The notes beneath the pieces are model-generated. The model did not search any database. It was not told where the DNA came from and saw only the letters and a program-made list of their open reading frames with translations. DNA of 64,000 nt from Pegoplata infirma (lineage: Eukaryota > Arthropoda > Insecta > Diptera > Anthomyiidae), in contig OY992539.1 in NCBI GenBank assembly GCA_963921195.1, forward strand, positions 134,133,182-134,197,181. Reading direction: 5' to 3'. Numbering within the stretch: position 1 is the stretch's first letter; every line of letters starts with the position of its first letter. The position numbers and the translations under genes were made by a program. Of the stretch, positions 11,074 through 21,308 are shown in pieces.

Positions 11074-12153
11074 CACTGAAAAAAAAGACATAACTAAAAT
11101 TAAGGAAAAAATGTCTTTGAAAATTTATCATGAATTTTCCTAAAATTTAGTTAAATTTAACTTAAAAATGAGAAATTTTCTTAACTATGAGGAAAAAATT
11201 TTAGTTCATTTACTTATAATTAGTTCATAGTTTTCTTTAAATGGATTTTTTTAATATTAGGAAAAAAATTCTTACTGCCAAAGAAATTTTCCACAAATCT
11301 AAGAATCGTATCTTTATTTTTAAGACATATTTCTTAAAAAACAATTTAGTTCCAGTTTAGTTAAAATTTACTAAAAAAAACATCATCGTATTTCTCTTCT
11401 TTGAATTGAGGAAGTGTACTTCTTAGAATTTAGTTAATGACTTCTGAGAATTTAGTAAATAACTTCTTAGAATTTAGTTAAAAATTCAAAATGGCGATAT
11501 CTCGAAAACTAAGCGAGATAGAGCGAAACGGATTAAATTTTCAAAAGAAAGACTACAAAGAAAAATATGGAATAGCCTAGCTCTACATATCTGTCGGGGT
11601 CTGAAGACCCTAATTTTAGATCTAAAATTTGAAATTCCCGAGAATTTATATATGCACATATCTCGGTAAATACTGCCAACACGAGAATGGGTCGAACGGC
11701 ATTTTTGTAGCTCTTGGCTCGTAGAACACTTTTGCAAAATACCCGAAAGCCCTCCGATTAATAGTTTTTGAGTTATCCAGTTTTTAATATTCTCAAGACC
11801 TTATCAGGCCCCTTATTACCGTATCTCAAAAACTAAGCAAGTTAGAGCGAAACGGACACAAGTTTTGGTTCAAAATCTATGGGGACCCTTAAAGGACCCA
11901 ACGGTGTCTCGAGTTAAATGGGGTCCGAACCCATGGGTCCAGGGTCTAGACCTAATCTATTTCTAAAATGTGAAGTATAATTTTTCCCATTTTCTAGTTA
12001 AAATTGGCTTAAAATTAAATAACTTTGTTTTCCTTATTTTTGGGAAAATTATGAACTAAAACCAAGAAAAAAAATCTTTGGAGCCAAATCATTCCCTCTT
12101 TTTCTCAAAATTGAGTTAATTTTCCCAGATTTTAGTTCACTTTTTTTTGAGTG
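11074..12153. mobile_element. CACTG/CACTC-ended element, TG target duplication, inside an RT
   Basis: The ends are CACTGAAAAAAAAGACATAA and (inverse of right end) CACTCAAAAAAAAGTGAACT, with TG at 11072-11073 and 12154-12155. The interruption falls between EFTL and ATFLDIEGAF of the LINE's RT, which confirms the boundaries. The middle, with 'atatctcggtaaatactgcc', 'gtatctcaaaaactaa' and 'agagcgaaacggacac', is homologous to the middle of the element at 22954-23775. The outer parts consist of 'aactaaa/tttagtt' words. A short minus ORF at 11486-11737 is not a convincing gene. Confidence 0.82.
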
Positions 12154-12289
12154 TGAATTCTTTATCATTTTTCTATAGTGTTAACTACAGAGTGAAACGC
12201 AGTTTCTATAGATTGTTCCTCTTGATAGACGAATCAGATAGAAAGTGAAAATCTAGACTATTTTTTTACTTTGAACCAACACTCAGGAG

Positions 12290-12930
12290 ATGATCATATT
12301 AATGCAGAGCATTGTGTTGATATCAGGAAAATAGGTGATAAAGAGGAGGAAAGAGGGAGTAGTGTTTAAGGATACTTGAATTGATCTACATTGAAAGAAA
12401 CTGGAAACACCTCTGTGGGAAGATTATTTCACATACTGCTAGTTCGACTGATAAACTAACCTTCTCTGCAATGCGCTGTGCGATCAACTGAGCAAACGAC
12501 AACAATCGGATGTGATCTACTAGCCAACCGAGTGTTGCGAACAAAAACTCGGGTTCTAGTTCTAATTCACTTATCTCAGCAGAACACTTTCTATGGTAAT
12601 ATCGATAGAACAGAGCCACACAACCCACATTCTGACGATGCTCCAGCGAGTCAATTGAGTTGGACACTCTATTGTCATTGATAACCATCAACGCCCTCTT
12701 TTGCACACGGTCAAAGAGAGGTTTGAAGCCCCTGCCCATACATGGGAGTTGTATTCCATCTTGGTTCGGATGTAGTTGGTATAAATAGTGAGGAAATTGG
12801 ATGAGGAGAAGTACTTCTTACACCGGTTTAAAAAACAGAGACACTTGAATGCTTCTTTTGACACTTTAAAAACGTGCTTATTTAAACGGACATCAGACAT
12901 CCTCATATCTCGATTTGTCAATATAGACAC
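12290..12930 (-). pseudogene. C-terminal relic of a jockey/CR1-type LINE reverse transcriptase
   Basis: Two minus-strand frames join in order: HVFKVSKEAFKCLCFLNRC, then IYTNYIRTKMEYNSHVWAGA, then PLFDRVQKRALMVIND and NVGCVALFYRYYHRKCSAEI. This order (IRxxMEYxSxVW, then RVQxRA, then a Cys/Tyr-rich tail) is the usual C-terminal end of jockey/CR1-like polymerases. The C-terminal region is homologous to the plus-strand relic at 23912-24270. A frameshift lies near 12690-12735. The 3' flank runs on into 'ccaacactcaggagatg' (12275), also found at 24255. Confidence 0.68.
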
Positions 12931-13644
12931 ACCACTCGGAGGTATTCTTTCGCCGCTTCCTTGGAACTTGGCACTGAATTCAATGCTGCTATCTCTAGAA
13001 GCACGCGGTTGTCATGTTGTCGCATATGCTGACGATCTCGCGATAGCGGTAAAGGGGAAGCATCTGCCAACATTGAGGGACATTCTTCAGGGTTCTCTGA
13101 AAGATTTGTCCACATGGGCAAGAGACTGTGGTCTAGGAGTTAATCCAAGTAAAACAGAGCTTTTTTTGTTTACAAGGAAAAATAGGATTCCTGCTTTTGA
13201 TCCTATTTCTCTGGACGGCACTGAAATCACCTTCTTAGATGGAGCCAAGTATATTGGAGTGTTTCTGGATAGGAACTAGAACGCGTAATATTGAGGAATG
13301 GGTGAGAAAAGCAACGATTGCTTCATATTCCTGTAAAAGGGCCATTGGAAAACAAATGACCCTCAAGTCGTTCATTGGATCTATACAGCAGTAGTGCGTC
13401 CAATTCTGCTGTATGGAATCATTGTCTGGTGACCTGCTTTAGAAACAAAAGCTAACTGTGTCTTTATCACGAAGATACAGGAAATGGCGTCGATGTGCAT
13501 CACTAGCTCTCTACGGCTGCATTAGAAATCCTCCTTCACCTGATACCATTGGACGTATTGGGTAGGCAGTATGCGGCTACGTCGGCAATTTGACTTAATA
13601 GCACGCTGCAATGGAGGAGCAGCGATTGTGGCCATAGCGCGATC
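12929..13644 (+). pseudogene. Reverse transcriptase C-terminal half, family B
   Basis: TPLGGILSPLPWNLALNSML is followed by VVAYADDLAIAVKG, which contains the catalytic YADD, then GVNPSKTELFLFTRK and AKYIGVFLDRN (stop at 13279). The polymerase continues in other frames with VRKATIASYSCKRAIGK, TAVVRPILLYGIIVW and ALEILLHLIPLDVLGRQY. The fingers subdomain and first catalytic aspartate are absent because the element is 5'-truncated. Frameshifts and stops make it non-functional. Confidence 0.75.
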
Positions 13645-14550
13645 TTGAAGAAGATAACAACACCACAAAATATGGATTGTGCTCCCTCTATGAGCCTTTT
13701 TGAGCGCCACATTACCACTATGATACCAGCCAGGGAGTCTTGGAATGGGGACATTCCGGGAAGTAGAACCACCATAAATTTTTACACAGATGGATCGAGG
13801 CTGCACGACCAAGTGGGCTTTGGAGTCTATTCGGATGAGCTTGGATTGAGCCTGGCTCGAAGATTGCCAGATCATTGCAGCGTTTACCAGGCAGAGATGC
13901 TGGCAATAAAGGAAGTGGCTGACTGGTTGAGCTGCAATGTCTTCTCTATAACCGCAGTCAACATCTATTCTGACAGTCAAGCCGCGGTCAAGTTCCTGGA
14001 TGCAATGTTTCTGAAAACAAGATCTGCTCTTAACTGCCGCACGTCTTTAAATGAGATGGCCAAGCAGTTTAACATACGACTTATATGGGTCCCAGGGCAC
14101 AGAGACATTCCAGGGAATTGCAAAGCCGATGAGCTTGCAAGACTAGGAACTACCTTACAGGTTCCAACAGAATTGGAATGTGTTGGTATGCCTCTAGACA
14201 TTTGCAAGCAAAACCTACGGCTTTGTTCCGCGACGGAGACTAATCAAAGATGGGCAAATGGATGGACGTGTGAGACAACACGACTGATTTGGCCTTCTCT
14301 TAACCAGAGGCGCACAAGTGAGCTGATATCGCTTCCAAGAGGAGAGATTTCGACGGTGGTTGCTATAATTACTGGACACTTTCTTATAGGGAAGCACGCA
14401 GAGCGGCAAAATGTGCCGTCGAATGACTTTGGCCGGAGTTGCATGGATGAAGAAGAGTTGGAAACTATCAACCACTTTATATGCCATTGCCCGGCACTTT
14501 TTGGTCAGAGACTTGCTTCACTGGGATCTAAGGATAAATTCAATATCTAA
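13645..14550 (+). CDS. RNase H domain and C-terminal zinc-like region of a family B LINE
   Basis: This 301-residue frame is intact. It holds an RNase HI fold: NFYTDGSR (first Asp), YQAEMLAIKEVADW (Glu), VNIYSDSQAAVKF (second Asp) and WVPGHRDIPGNCKADELARL (His and last Asp). All catalytic positions are present. A C-terminal region CMDEEELETINHFICHCPAL provides Cys/His spacing often seen downstream of RNase H in these LINEs. In life it would be the C-terminal part of a Pol protein that removes the RNA strand after reverse transcription. The initiating ATG at 13645 is internal to the old Pol frame, so this is not an independent gene. Confidence 0.82.
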   Translation: MKKITTPQNMDCAPSMSLFERHITTMIPARESWNGDIPGSRTTINFYTDGSRLHDQVGFGVYSDELGLSLARRLPDHCSVYQAEMLAIKEVADWLSCNVFSITAVNIYSDSQAAVKFLDAMFLKTRSALNCRTSLNEMAKQFNIRLIWVPGHRDIPGNCKADELARLGTTLQVPTELECVGMPLDICKQNLRLCSATETNQRWANGWTCETTRLIWPSLNQRRTSELISLPRGEISTVVAIITGHFLIGKHAERQNVPSNDFGRSCMDEEELETINHFICHCPALFGQRLASLGSKDKFNI

Positions 14551-14699
14551 GGAGTTTCATAAGAAGCTCAAACTGGTTTATCGACAGGGACTAGTGGGGA
14601 AACCTATTACAGTCCCGTGGCATCAAAATGGACCTCAGAGTCTATGTGTGTTGACGTAAAACGTCAGCAGCCACTTACAACCTAACCTAACCTAACCTA

Positions 14700-15847
14700 T
14701 AATCTCATTTAACGGTATGTTGTAGCGTTGCTAGTTAGATTCCATCCGTTCCAAGCGATTTTTATGGTTTGAAGGTTCCTATAGCCTATGCCAACGTTCT
14801 CTTAACACGTTTAAAGGACAGGTTAACGGCCCCATTTATTGATTTTCTGATGTCAAGATTTCCCTGCAGCCCGGAAAGAGCGCCCTTAAGAGTACGTCAA
14901 CAGTTTTAGCTGATATATAGAGATTCTGCTGCAACAATTTCAAAGAGACTATTTAAAATTGTTCTAGCCTGAAATTGAATTGTCCAACCTTTGCATTATT
15001 CAGTTTCTAGTTTTTTTTTCTTCCAGTGTATACAAGTATCCTTAAGTATTGCACTCGTGATAAAACTCATTCAGAATTTCGAGACTGACAAATAAGTGTT
15101 GGAACAGAACCATACAACAACATCCCATATCCATATCCTAGAATAGAAAATACTAAGCAACCATAATTTTAAGGTTGGTTATTGTTGTATACTACTTACT
15201 GTTGTTATTGCTGCTGTTGTTGTAGCTGTTGCTGCTGTTATTGTAAGCTTCATTGTCATTGCTATTGTTTTCGATATAAAGTCAGAGATAAGTCACAGAA
15301 TTTATGGTGAATACGCGCGTAATACACAAAATGTGAATAACATAAATACAGCAACAGCAATAACGCGTAACAATCACCTTACAAGCAGGCCGGGCCAGAC
15401 CAAGAACACATCAACGACATTTTCAATGTTGCTGTCGTCATATTTGTTACTGCTGCTGCTGTTGTTGCAATTTAAGAGCGATTACATGCTCAATGGCATT
15501 TTAAATGGCTATTGTGGTTGTACATCAATGTCGCACGCCTTGGGGTGTGTAGATGGCGTTTACCTTAAAATAGCGATATCAACTTGAATACAAACAAAAA
15601 TAAGCTTACCTAAATATGTGAACTTACCTTATAGGAAATTTTTGAAAACCAATTAACACGACTTCCTTGTTGCAAGATTACAAAAGGAAGTTTTTCATTC
15701 CAGGCCGAAGAATCAACGTATTTCATATAAATCGTGTTGACGATCTAGAAGAATAGTCTTCTTCATTTATAACAAGGACCTCTGCTTAGAACATATGGCA
15801 GTGGTCTCGTAATCTTCGAGCTAGTCTGAATTTAATCTCTTTAAGTA
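14700..15847. other. Unassigned DNA with GTT/GCT trinucleotide runs
   Basis: Between two inverted family B LINE copies. 15190-15250 and 15435-15470 carry imperfect (GTT/GCT)n runs, and 15340-15365 an (ACA/GCA) run. An 84-codon ORF at 15333-15587 is translated from these runs and is not convincing. This may be remaining host spacer. Confidence 0.4.
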
Positions 15848-16700
15848 TAGGTTAGGTTGTAATTGGCTGCTGTCGTTTTGCGTCAGCACACATAGACTCT
15901 GGGGATCGTTGTGATACCACGAGACTGTAATTGGTTTCCTTACTAGTCCCCGTCGTTAATCCAATCTGAGCTTCTTATGAGACTCCTAAGAAATTGAATT
16001 TTAACATCCGACAAAGATCGTACATCTTCCTAGACCCCAGTAAAGCAAGTCTCTGACCAGAAAGTGACAGGCAATAGCACATGAAATGTTCGATATTTTC
16101 CAACTCATTCTCATCCATGCAACTGCGGCCAAAGTCTTTTGACGGATCATTTAACCGCTCCGCGTGCTTCCCTATAAGGCATTGTCCGGTAATTACAGCA
16201 CCCACTGTCAAAGTCTCTCCTTTTGGAAGCGATATCAGTTCACTTGTGCGAATCTGATTAAGTGAAGACCAAATCTGCTGTGTTGTCTCGCACGTCCATC
16301 CAATTGTCCATCCCTGATAAGTCTCCGTAGCGGAACAAACCGTAGATTGTGCTTGCAAGTTTCGAGAGGCATACCACCACATTCCAATTCTGTTGAAAAC
16401 TGTAAGGTAGTTGCCAGTCTTGCAAGCTCATCGACATTGCAATTCCATGGAATGTTTCTGTGCCCTAGAACCCATATGAGTCCTTAAATCAAACTGCTGT
16501 GGCCCATATGAGTCGTATGTCAAAATTTTTGGACATCTTATTTAAAGACATGCATCCGTAGGTGAAATAAGAAGACCACAAGTGATGCACATCGACACCA
16601 TTCTCTGCACCATCGTGATAAAGGCAAAGTTCCCTTTAGTCACTAAAGCAGGTCACCAGACAATGATTGCATGCCAAAATTTTTTCAATTGTATCTCATC
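15848..16700 (-). pseudogene. LINE relic (family B), minus strand, internally deleted
   Basis: The minus strand ends in a reversed AACCT tail at about 15849. The frame at 15975-16382 (NLQAQSTVCSATETYQGW, EELENIEHFMCYC-like region) matches the C-terminal third of 13645-14550. Upstream, the RNase H segment joins directly to the RT segment seen at 13420-13500 (ATHHCLVT-like 'tcattgtctggtgacctgctt'), so most of the RNase H domain was deleted. It faces the plus-strand copy with about 1.1 kb between the two tails. Confidence 0.72.
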
Positions 16701-16742
16701 AGATTTGTCCCCAATTTCGAGATCTAAGTTGATACATGCACG

Positions 16743-19300
16743 GGTACAAGGGGGGGGGGGGGGGGAAGGGGAAATTTTCTCCCCATAGCAAACTTTAAAA
16801 AGAAAACAAAAGGAAGAAAAAAAGAAAAAAAGGAAGAAGGAAATTTTCTAAAAAATATTCTACAGGAAAAAAAGTCTTGAAATCCAAAAATTTTTCATAG
16901 AAAACAATCGGAAAATTTTTGTAGAGAAAATTTGAAAATTTTCAAAGGATAAACGTTACTTAGTCTGTGAATTTTCTGTGAAAAAATCTCTGTCACTCTT
17001 ATTAAGAATTTTGGTATAAAAAATGAATATGTTTTTTTTCACAGAAACTGAGACTTTTTCTTTAGAAAAAGTACAAACGAACTCTCAAATTTTTCAAATC
17101 CTCAAACATTTTCTTTTTCGGAATTTTGGAGAAGAATTCCCAAATTTTAAAAGTCTCAGAATCTGAGAGTTTTTTTTAAGGCAAAAGGTCTCAGAATCAG
17201 AGACTTTTCTACGGAAAAAAAGGTCTCAAAATTTGAGACTTATTTATAGGAAAAAAGGTCACAGGATCTGAGATTTTTTCGATAGAAAAAAGGTATAAGA
17301 ATCTGAGACTTTTTCTGTAGGAAAACGGTCTCAGGATTTGTGACTTATTTTAAGGAAAAAGGTATCAAAATGTTAATCTTTTTTAAAAAGAAAAAGGTTT
17401 CAAAGTCTGTGAATTTTTTTTCTCTCAGTCTTTTACTTGTTGAAAAGAAGTTCGCAGAATCTGAGAATTTTTCAATTGGAAAAAGGTATTAAAATCTAAG
17501 ATTTTTTATAGGAATAAGGTCTCAGAATCCTAAAGTTTTTGACTTTTTCTATAGGAAAAATATCGCAGAATCTGAGACTTTTTTTTGGGGAAACAGGTCT
17601 TAGAATCTATGACTTTTTCTATAGGAAAAAGGTCTCAAAATCAGAGACGTTTTCCTTAGGAAAAAAGACTAAGATTCTTAGTGTATTTTATATAAGAAAA
17701 AGGTTTCAGAATGTTTTTCTAGAGGAAAAGCGTCGCAGAATCTGGAGCTTTTCTTTTGAAAAGGGTTTCAGAATCTCAGAATTTTTCTACGGGAAAATAG
17801 TCTTTGACTCAGAATCTTCTGAAGGAAAAAGTTCTCACAATCTTAGACTTTTTATAATGGAAAACTTTCTCAGAATCTGACACTTTTTCTTTAGGAAAAA
17901 GTGTGCCGGAATTTTAGACTTTTTTTATAAAAGAAAAAGCTCTGAGAATCTGAGACTTTTTCTATTGGAAAAAGGTCTGAGAGTCTGAGACTTTTTCCTT
18001 AGATATAAGTGTCAGATTCTGAAACCTTTTCTATAGGAAAAAGGTCTGAGACTTTTTCTATAAAAAAAGATCTCAGAATCTAAAATTTTTTCATTAAGAA
18101 CAAATTTAACAATTTGAGATCTTTTCTATAGAAAAAATATCTCAAAAATGCTTTAAACCATGAGATTTTGTCTATAGTAAGAAGTCTCAGATCTGACCCC
18201 TTTTCTCTGGGAAAAAAAAATTCTTAGAATCTAAAAATTTTTCTATACGAAAAATGTCTCAGAATCTTATTGACTTTGCAATATTTTTTTCTATTCTATT
18301 TTAAGAATGTAACCCAGGCAGAAACTGCCAACCGTTCCAAAGAAAAAGGCTCGGCAAAGCACTTAATTTTTTGTGTAGAAGGTAGTATGAAATCGAAAAA
18401 GTGCTTTCCAAGCGCTTTGCCAATGTTTTTCTATTTAAATCCGTTCAAAATGTAAATTTTTTATTAAAATTTATTAATTTTCATAACAATTGGAATACTT
18501 TTTATTTCCTTGCAGGATTAGTGGCCGGTCCTTGATAGTTCTCGTGATATGTCACTTATACACAATGACCAACATATTACAAACTTGACACTTTTTATAT
18601 AAAAACACCTGTTTCTTTCGTGAGGAAGATATGAAATGTCACTGGGCCTATCCCTTTGGAACACAACCCGTTTCGGTTCAATAGACCACTTTTTTCGGGA
18701 CTTTTCCAAAATTTTTCCTAAAAGCATTTTTAATAACTTTTTTATTCCAAAACGCAAAGAAAACGGAAAACAAAATTTTCCAGGAAAATATTTCAAAGTT
18801 TGTCGAAATTTTTTTTATCCTAATAAATTAGTCAATCAATTTTTTATCCCAATTTAATAAATTTCTTTATTCAAATAAACACCAAAAAAAGTTGTGTCTT
18901 ATGGACTTGTACAATTTAGATACGTCCCATTTTTTTGTTCTAAAAGTGCTACAATAGTACCATATTTTTTGTTTTTAAAGCGCTTTTAAATAGCAACGGC
19001 ATACCGTTTACCGTGGTTATCATTTTGGACGCTGGGAGAGTACTAAACTGTGATGCTTTCCCAGCACTCAAGCGACCATAAAAAGTACTTTGCCAGCGCT
19101 CTCCCGTTCGTATTTTTCTGCCTGGGAAGATACCGAATCGTTCTGTCTATACCAAAATGTTCAGGCTTTGAAATCTGTTCTATAAAAAGTGCTTGTGATA
19201 AAACAAATTTAAGACTTTAATGCTTTTAAAAATATATTCGATTATTTTTGAGGCAATTCTGAGACTTTTTTCTATAGAAAAAGTTTTCTTAGAAATTCCG
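16743..19300. repeat. Degenerate palindromic tandem array, unit ~50 bp
   Basis: After a 16-G run (16750-16765), imperfect copies of 'gtctcagaatctgagac' plus 'tttttctataggaaaaag' repeat to about 18290 and resume at 19127-19300 after an insertion. The core is itself palindromic, so each unit could form a small hairpin. The 113-codon frame at 17539-17880 (repeated SQNLRLF / FSxGK words) is only the array read in frame. The same unit occurs at 56600-56860 and 59635-59720, inside a hAT-like element with poly-G ends. The left edge 'catgcacgggtacaaggggg' may be a worn copy of that element's terminus. Confidence 0.72.
18313..19126. mobile_element. CCCAGGCAGAAA-ended element, AA target duplication
   Basis: Perfect 12-bp inverted ends CCCAGGCAGAAA / TTTCTGCCTGGG are flanked by AA (18311-18312 and 19127-19128), and the surrounding palindromic array continues on both sides. 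The interior has 'agcgctttgcc' and 'gccagcgct' words in opposing positions. No plausible transposase frame. Its ends closely resemble the CCCAGCAGAAAT element at 52588-56395, which also has a 2-bp flank match. Confidence 0.75.
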
Positions 19301-20025
19301 ATTATTGGTATACCGATTTCCCATTACATTGTCGGACATTTTTCCAACTTGGTAGTTTGTAAATTTAGAAGGAGTAACAATAACTATACTTACACGTTAC
19401 TGTTTACTCCTTATTTATCCTAATACTGCTAGGAATGCACATTGACAATACGAAAAGATAATCTTGGAAATATGAGAATTTATATAAATGTGTAGGCGCA
19501 TAATTCTACGACATTTTTTTCTGTTTTTTATATGTTTTAATGTTTTGAAATAAATGTAATTTTTTGTCAAAAATAAACCACTTAAAAAATGGACATAAAG
19601 AAGTTGAGGAGCTACTGTAAAGTTCTTTAAATTTGGATAAATTTAATTTTGAAAATAAATATTAAACTTTTCGGCACTTCAAAAATCATTATAACCTCAA
19701 ACCTTCTGGTGTACATTCAATAATATTATTCAAAAACAATTTAAATTTGCTAAAGAGTATGGAAATTTGTTAAACAAAATATTTTATGATGGAATTTTCA
19801 TTTAAACAAATTAAATTCTCAACCATTTACCTTAAATAGAATAAACATCAACAGATGCCACTGTAAGAATTTCTAAATAAACAAATTAAATGAACTCCAA
19901 CTTAACATTAACTCTGTTAATTTTATATGTTGGCGGCTGTTTATTGTTGGTCTTGTTTGGTATTTACATAGATGTGTATTAGAGTGGGCTGAAAAATAAG
20001 TTTAATTTAAAGTGTCATCATTCAC
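19301..20025. other. AT-rich DNA, no gene seen
   Basis: No conserved motif, RNA gene or terminal repeat was recognised. Runs of 'aaatttgttaaac' type words suggest old repeats. Confidence 0.4.
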
Positions 20026-20349
20026 TAGAGTTGTCAATTATTCCCCCTTCAACTTTGTTCGAATAATTCAAATAATGGTTTTTGTTCGTTCGATCAAACG
20101 ATTGAGTATAAAAAATTATTCAATTAATCGATGAGAATAACGAATAAAAAAAGTGGTTGTTAAAAAATATTTTTATTAAGTTTTAAGTTTTAAGTTTTTT
20201 AAGTTGGTGGAGTCGGCGGGGGCCGTTGGATGACACATTTTCCCTCTTCACATAAATGTTTACAAATTCATTTATTACGATAATTACGCCTAAAAAACAC
20301 AATTTTGACATTATTTTATATCATTTCCTATAAACACGCCCTTAAAAGT

Positions 20350-20365
20350 GGGGGGGGGGGGGGGG
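20350..20365. repeat. Poly-G run (16 G)
   Basis: An uninterrupted G16 tract in otherwise A/T-rich DNA; the run at 16750-16765 has the same length. It could form a quadruplex; it could also be an unstable sequencing or assembly feature. Confidence 0.7.
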
Positions 20366-20657
20366 CGACAAAAATAGCATTTCGTAATCATCTTGGTCCA
20401 AATGTAGTTCAATAAAAAACATGTAAAAAAATTTTGTGTTTCTGGTACTGTTTTAGTTCTTTAAGGGGGAACATTTTCTTTCTCTCTTCCGATTTACGAA
20501 CATATAGGCTGGTTAAGTTCGGAGCCAAAAGAAGATATAATCGTTCATCGCTTGAATGTCTTAGAATGGATCACAGCTCAATAACACCGTCCGATAAAAA
20601 TGAAAAAGTCTTTGAACACGAATACGATTTATATATACGTTTTCAACTAGGGACTAA

Positions 20658-20786
20658 GTGCCAGTTTACAGAAGGCGAACGCTACACACGAACGAAAATT
20701 TTGCATGTGTTTTGTTATTGTAACAACAACAAAATACATGTAAAATTTTCGTTCGTGTGTAGCGTTCGCCTTCTGTAAACTGGCCC
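20658..20786. mobile_element. 129-bp hairpin MITE, TAA target duplication (Harbinger-like)
   Basis: Almost the whole element is two ~60-bp inverted arms. The ends are GTGCCAGTTTACAGAAGG and (inverse) GGGCCAGTTTACAGAAGG, bordered by TAA at 20655-20657 and 20787-20789. A 3-bp TWA duplication with G-rich ends is typical of PIF/Harbinger elements. The ORF that spans this region (20434-20778) is fortuitous. Confidence 0.75.
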
Positions 20787-20933
20787 TAAATGTAGTAAAA
20801 CTGCACTTACAGTTTTTCATTTCTTGATCCTGTTTCCTTTTAAAAAGACTTTAAAGTTTTAGAGGATTAAATTTTATACAATAATTTTTTTTTAATATTT
20901 GTACTTGTCCTAGGATGCCACTATTGATAGCAA

Positions 20934-21169
20934 ATGAAAGAGGAGGATCTCCCCTAATTTTCCTATTTTATTATTTTTACATATCAGGAAAATGGAGGCA
21001 AGGTACGTTCATTCAAAAATGTGTCTTTCAAATTTCAAAAAATTTTAAAATTTTAAAATTTTCAACAAAATATTTTGCTTAAGTTTTCAAATGACTTTAT
21101 TCACATCCTTTTAGCCTGATATGGCAAAATATAAAAATGGAAAAATTATGGGAGATCCTCCTCTTTCAT
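20934..21169. repeat. Inverted-repeat element with ~55-65 bp arms
   Basis: Arms 20934-20998 and 21115-21169 share 'atgaaagaggaggatctccc', 'taatttt.c' and 'atatcagg' as inverted copies. The spacer is 'aaaattttaaaatttt'-like. No clear target duplication was found. Confidence 0.65.
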
Positions 21170-21308
21170 CGGCCGTCACCAGTGTCACCCTAAACCAATT
21201 ACAAATATTGCAAAAATGTAAATGTAGTTTTATTCCATTTGATCTCTACTTTCAGAAGTCTATCATCCGGTTCATGTTTAATATTGTCTGTCGGACGGTG
21301 TAATAATT

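Larger units (their letters stand above)
8484..12290 (-). mobile_element. LINE relic (family A), minus strand, RT plus RNase H, interrupted
   Basis: Reading the minus strand, RT motifs come first: an EEQ...TAFH segment near 12180-12260, then FLDIEGAFNNV just below 11073, LQDGVSSPLLY and VAYADDV near 10770-10880. An RNase H region follows (9759-10247) and the 3' end shows a reversed CCTAAC tail at about 8485-8492. RT followed by RNase H in a LINE points to the I/LOA/R1 group. Two later insertions split it: a CACTG-ended element (11074-12153) in the RT and a hAT MITE (8528-9281) near the tail. Stops and frameshifts make it dead. Confidence 0.75.
12925..14699 (+). mobile_element. LINE relic (family B), 5'-truncated, with RT, RNase H and (AACCT)n tail
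   Basis: The element begins abruptly at TPLGGILSPLPWNL of the reverse transcriptase and ends in 'aacctaacctaacct'. The RT part is in at least three frames; the RNase H part is one long frame. It is the same family as the minus-strand relic at 15848-16700. 5' truncation is typical of incomplete target-primed reverse transcription. It adjoins the minus-strand jockey-like relic at 12930. Confidence 0.8.

Noticed and set aside
12918..14487. Several minus-strand ORFs (12918, 13522, 13536, 13977, 14215)
   Set aside because: Antisense shadows of the family B RT/RNase H coding region.
14679..14699. (AACCT)n as a telomere remnant
   Set aside because: Only two to three units directly follow a LINE 3' UTR, and the same arrangement recurs at several loci, so it is an element tail and not chromosomal telomere.
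15333..15587. 84-codon ORF with poly-Leu
   Set aside because: The leucine run comes from a (CTG/TTG)n microsatellite; no other support for a secreted or membrane protein.
17539..17880. 113-codon ORF with repeated SQNLRLF/FSxGK words
   Set aside because: It is the degenerate 'tctcagaatctgagac' array read in one frame; no domain and no start context.
20434..20778. 114-codon ORF
   Set aside because: It runs through both arms of a hairpin MITE, so the end is fortuitous; no protein family recognised.
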